Below are positions 35,753 through 38,325 of a DNA stretch of 38,325 nucleotides, piece by piece. The notes beneath the pieces are model-generated. The model saw only the letters and a list, made by a program, of their open reading frames with translations. It was not told where the DNA came from and made no database searches. A program made the translations under genes and the position numbers. The first letter of the stretch is position 1; every line of letters begins with the position of its first letter. Origin of the DNA: Paracoccus rhizosphaerae (lineage in GTDB: Bacteria > Pseudomonadota > Alphaproteobacteria > Rhodobacterales > Rhodobacteraceae); NCBI RefSeq assembly GCF_026162645.1, contig NZ_JAOTBE010000033.1, positions 1 through 38,325 of the forward strand, read 5' to 3'.

Positions 35753-38017
35753 ATGCAGATCGGGTCCATATCCATCCGGACAAAGCTTGCGCTCGCGTCG
35801 GCGGCGCTGACAAGCTGTGCGGTCATCGTCGTCAGCGCGCTGACCCTCTCACTCATGGGCCGCGCTTCGCTTGAGGAAGCCGAGGCGCGGGCGCGGGCTT
35901 ACCTCAGGGAATACAACGTCACCGTCGAGCAGGAGGTCAACGGCATCCTCGGCATCGTCGACGCCGGCGTCGCAGCGGTCGAGGGTGCCTTGGCCGCCGG
36001 CAGCGACCGCACCGTCCTGGCGCAGATCGCCCAGAAGGTGCTGATGACGGACGACAGGCTTCTTGGCGTCACCTTGGCCCTGGAACCCAGTGGTGCCGGC
36101 AGCGACCGCGACTGGATCGGCCAGCCTTTTTCTGATCCGCGGGGGCGTTTTTCGCCCTGGTACTATCGCGACGCTGACGGGACCGTCGCAGTTGACGTTC
36201 TGGACATGACGCGGCCGGCGGACAAGCTTCAGTGGTACCTGCGGCCGCTGGAAGAAGGCAGCTCGACCATCACGCCGCCCTATTCCTATACCACTGGTGG
36301 CAAGGATGTGGTGTTGATCACGCTGAGCAGCGTGATCCGGAACAACGGCCGGCAGATCGGCGTCATGACCGGCGACATGCAGATCGAAGGCATCGCGGAC
36401 AGGATTGCGAAGCTGCGGCCCTTCGGCAACGGCCAGATCGGGCTGGTCAGCGATGCCGGAACCTGGATCGCGCATTCCGATCCGGCCCGGCTTGGTCAGA
36501 CGCTGTCGCAGGATGAACAGGGTTGGATGGCCGGCGATGACGCGCCGCGTCACGTCTCGATCGGCGGCAACGAGATGCTTATGATGACTAGCAACGTGGA
36601 CTTCGACGGCGTTGACGGCGCCTGGACGCTGGTGATGACGGTGCCCCGGGCAACCGTGATGGCGCATGTCACGGCGACGCGGAACATGACGATCATGCTG
36701 GCCGCCGCGGTGCTGGCGGCAGCGCTGGTCCTGCTGTGGCTGGGCGCCAAGGCCGTTTCGCGCCCGATCGAGGCGATGACCGCGGCCATGAAGCGGCTGG
36801 CGGACGGTAAACTTGACACCCCGATCCCCCATGCGAACCGTGGCGATGAGATTGGCGCGATGGCCTCGGCCGTGGCGGTGTTCCGCGACAACACCGCCGA
36901 GGCGCGGCGGCTCGAAGCGGCAGCGGCCGCCAGCCAGGCTCAGGCGGCGGCCGCCGCACAGGCCGAAGCGGAAAGCCAGACCCATGTCGTCAGCAAGATC
37001 GGCGACGGGCTGGAGCGGCTGGCTGCAGGCGACATGACCCATCACATTCCCAGCCCGGAACACGATCCCTTCCCCGCAGCCTATGATTCGCTGCGCCAGT
37101 CCTTCAACAGCGTGGCGGCAAGGCTGTCCGGCACGATCCAGCGGATCGCCGGCGTCGCCGAGCAGGTTCGCGGCAGCGCGGATGAGATCAGCAATGCCGC
37201 CGGCGATATCTCCAGCCGGGCCGAAACCCAAGCTGCAACACTGGAGCAATCCGCCGCCGCCCTGAACGAGATGAACGAGAGCCTTCGCCAGACCGCCGAA
37301 CGCGCCCGCGAAGCCGAGGAGGCCAGCAGCCAAAATCGCAGCATCGCCCAGGACAGCGCCACCGTCGTCCGCGATGCCGTCGATGCGATGAAGCGGATCG
37401 AGCGCTCGTCCGAGCAGATTTCCCGGATCATCGACGTCATTGACGACATTGCCTTCCAGACCAACCTTCTGGCGCTGAACGCCGGGGTCGAGGCCGCGCG
37501 GGCCGGGGATGCAGGTCGCGGCTTCGCGGTCGTCGCCTCCGAAGTCCGGGGCCTCGCGCAGCGCGCGGCGGAGTCCGCGCGCGAAGTGCGGACGCTTATT
37601 TCTGAAAGCGCCGAGCAGGTCAGGACGGGGTCGACCCTGGTCGGTCGGACCGGCCAGAGCCTGGACCAGATCCTGCAGAAGGCCGCCTCGGTCTCGGAGC
37701 AGATCGCCGGGATCTCTGTCGCCGTCAGCGAACAGTCGATCGGGCTTTCCGAGATCAACACTGGTGTCAATCAGCTTGACCAGGTCACCCAGCAGAATGC
37801 CGCAGTGGCCGAAGAGGCGACGGCCTCTTCGATCTCTTTGCGACAGCAGGCCGAGGAACTGTCGCGCGAGATCCGGACCTTCAAGTTCGCCGGCGCGCCG
37901 GACCGGCACATACCGGCGCCGCAGCCCAAGGCGATGGCCGCCGACGACCTCGCCCCCCGGCCCAGGCAGGCGCGGGCCGGATCATCGGTCGCCCGTCCCC
38001 GTCTGGTCGAGTTTTGA
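35753..38017 (+). CDS. Methyl-accepting chemotaxis protein with Cache sensor and two HAMP domains
   Basis: A 754-residue transmembrane chemoreceptor. Helix 1 ([24 protein letters not shown]) and helix 2 ([21 protein letters not shown], about residues 302-322) flank a double-Cache periplasmic sensor with [18 protein letters not shown] and [24 protein letters not shown] domain ([19 protein letters not shown]) leads to an Ala/Gln-rich helix and a second HAMP-like unit ([15 protein letters not shown]). The signalling hairpin has the tip [49 protein letters not shown] written in pieces as [20 protein letters not shown] and [17 protein letters not shown]. No C-terminal NWETF-like pentapeptide. I prefer the ATG at 35753 (GGAG 7 nt upstream) to the one at 35747 (1 nt). 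Ligand unknown. Confidence 0.93.
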   Translation: MQIGSISIRTKLALASAALTSCAVIVVSALTLSLMGRASLEEAEARARAYLREYNVTVEQEVNGILGIVDAGVAAVEGALAAGSDRTVLAQIAQKVLMTDDRLLGVTLALEPSGAGSDRDWIGQPFSDPRGRFSPWYYRDADGTVAVDVLDMTRPADKLQWYLRPLEEGSSTITPPYSYTTGGKDVVLITLSSVIRNNGRQIGVMTGDMQIEGIADRIAKLRPFGNGQIGLVSDAGTWIAHSDPARLGQTLSQDEQGWMAGDDAPRHVSIGGNEMLMMTSNVDFDGVDGAWTLVMTVPRATVMAHVTATRNMTIMLAAAVLAAALVLLWLGAKAVSRPIEAMTAAMKRLADGKLDTPIPHANRGDEIGAMASAVAVFRDNTAEARRLEAAAAASQAQAAAAAQAEAESQTHVVSKIGDGLERLAAGDMTHHIPSPEHDPFPAAYDSLRQSFNSVAARLSGTIQRIAGVAEQVRGSADEISNAAGDISSRAETQAATLEQSAAALNEMNESLRQTAERAREAEEASSQNRSIAQDSATVVRDAVDAMKRIERSSEQISRIIDVIDDIAFQTNLLALNAGVEAARAGDAGRGFAVVASEVRGLAQRAAESAREVRTLISESAEQVRTGSTLVGRTGQSLDQILQKAASVSEQIAGISVAVSEQSIGLSEINTGVNQLDQVTQQNAAVAEEATASSISLRQQAEELSREIRTFKFAGAPDRHIPAPQPKAMAADDLAPRPRQARAGSSVARPRLVEF

Positions 38018-38037
38018 TCGGGTTTTGACAACTGAGT

Positions 38038-38059
38038 CGGACGGCTGATGGGCCGTCCG
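38038..38059 (+). terminator. Hairpin after the chemoreceptor gene
   Basis: CGGACGGC (38038-38045) pairs with GCCGTCCG (38052-38059) around a 6-nt loop, 20 nt past the stop codon. No T-run follows. It is a reasonable transcription end for the chemoreceptor mRNA. The following 38060-38199 shows no gene. Confidence 0.55.
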
Positions 38060-38199
38060 GCATCGACTTCAGCGAGCGCAGCTTGAGGCAAGCGCCTTCC
38101 GACGACGCTGTTAAGCGGATCAATGCTCGCCGCCTGCGGATTTACGCGATTTGGCCACGCCGAACCGCTAGAGGAAGCACAATAGTTCTCGGTCCGTCT

Positions 38200-38325
38200 C
38201 TAGATGTTCAGTCCCGGCATCTGGTGGATCGGGTTTAGGATGAATCTGTGGGGCTCGGATGTCCAGATCTTGCAGATGAATTTGTAAGGCGTGAGGGCCA
38301 GCCATGGTCCGCCATCGGTCCAAGG
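38200..38325 (-). CDS. DDE transposase C-terminus, probably IS481 family (partial)
   Basis: The minus strand from the window edge reads an open frame of 41 residues, containing PWTDGGPWLALTPYKF and ICKIWTSEPHRF and ending NPIHQMPGLNI before TAG at 38202-38200. This ending matches what I recall from C-termini of IS481-type transposases. The catalytic core lies outside the window. The IS end should be within 38060-38199, but I could not place a terminal repeat. It was found by direct reading of the edge sequence. Confidence 0.6.
   Translation of the reverse strand, partial: PWTDGGPWLALTPYKFICKIWTSEPHRFILNPIHQMPGLNI

Noticed and set aside
35849..37909. 686-residue minus-strand ORF opposite the chemoreceptor
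   Set aside because: Antisense shadow of the chemoreceptor with no family features.

Overview
The window is high-GC DNA with strong third-position G/C bias, short intergenic gaps and many 4-nt ATGA gene overlaps. Its gene content (SmoEFGK/MtlK polyol uptake, a PxpB-PxpC fusion, UPF0314, a short DUF3008 protein) suggests an alphaproteobacterium of the Rhodobacteraceae, Paracoccus-like. That assignment is inference from gene content, not from a search.

Both ends are cut through insertion sequences. Bases 1-119 look like the left end of an IS5-family element with the first codons of its transposase (minus strand). Bases 38200-38325 encode the last 41 residues of another DDE transposase (minus strand, probably IS481-type). 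Next to the left IS is a gene-free accessory stretch with a 12-bp hairpin. It is followed by a GSU2403-type nucleotidyltransferase-fold gene whose promoter region carries two tandem 25-bp inverted repeats.

Bases 1628-9000 (plus strand) form a polyol module: a HAD phosphatase and a SorC-type regulator overlapping by 4 nt, then a sorbitol/mannitol ABC transporter (smoE-F-G-K) and mannitol 2-dehydrogenase (mtlK). A palindrome upstream of smoE is a likely operator, and a hairpin separates smoE from the membrane genes.

Bases 25413-9007 are one run of 14 minus-strand genes. It starts with a sulfate ABC transporter (cysA-sbp-cysT-cysW). Then come pxpA, a fused pxpB-pxpC, and a biotin carboxylase/BCCP protein; together these resemble a split urea-carboxylase-like 5-oxoprolinase. 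A small unknown gene follows, then treZ-treY, a divergent glgC overlapping glgX (trehalose made from glycogen-type glucan), a DUF2934 protein with a basic tail, and a small membrane protein.

Bases 25677-30239 hold a UPF0314 membrane protein (plus strand), a small hypothetical protein and an 1178-residue hybrid sensor kinase with about five PAS domains and two receiver domains (both minus strand). Divergent from the kinase is a translationally coupled exported operon (30514-35348): imelysin/IcmP-like peptidase-fold protein, di-heme oxidoreductase, second imelysin-like protein and a DUF1513 protein, probably linked to periplasmic iron. The window ends with a DUF3008 protein (minus strand), a Cache/double-HAMP chemoreceptor (plus strand) and the right-hand IS fragment. 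No tRNA, rRNA, CRISPR array or prophage was seen.
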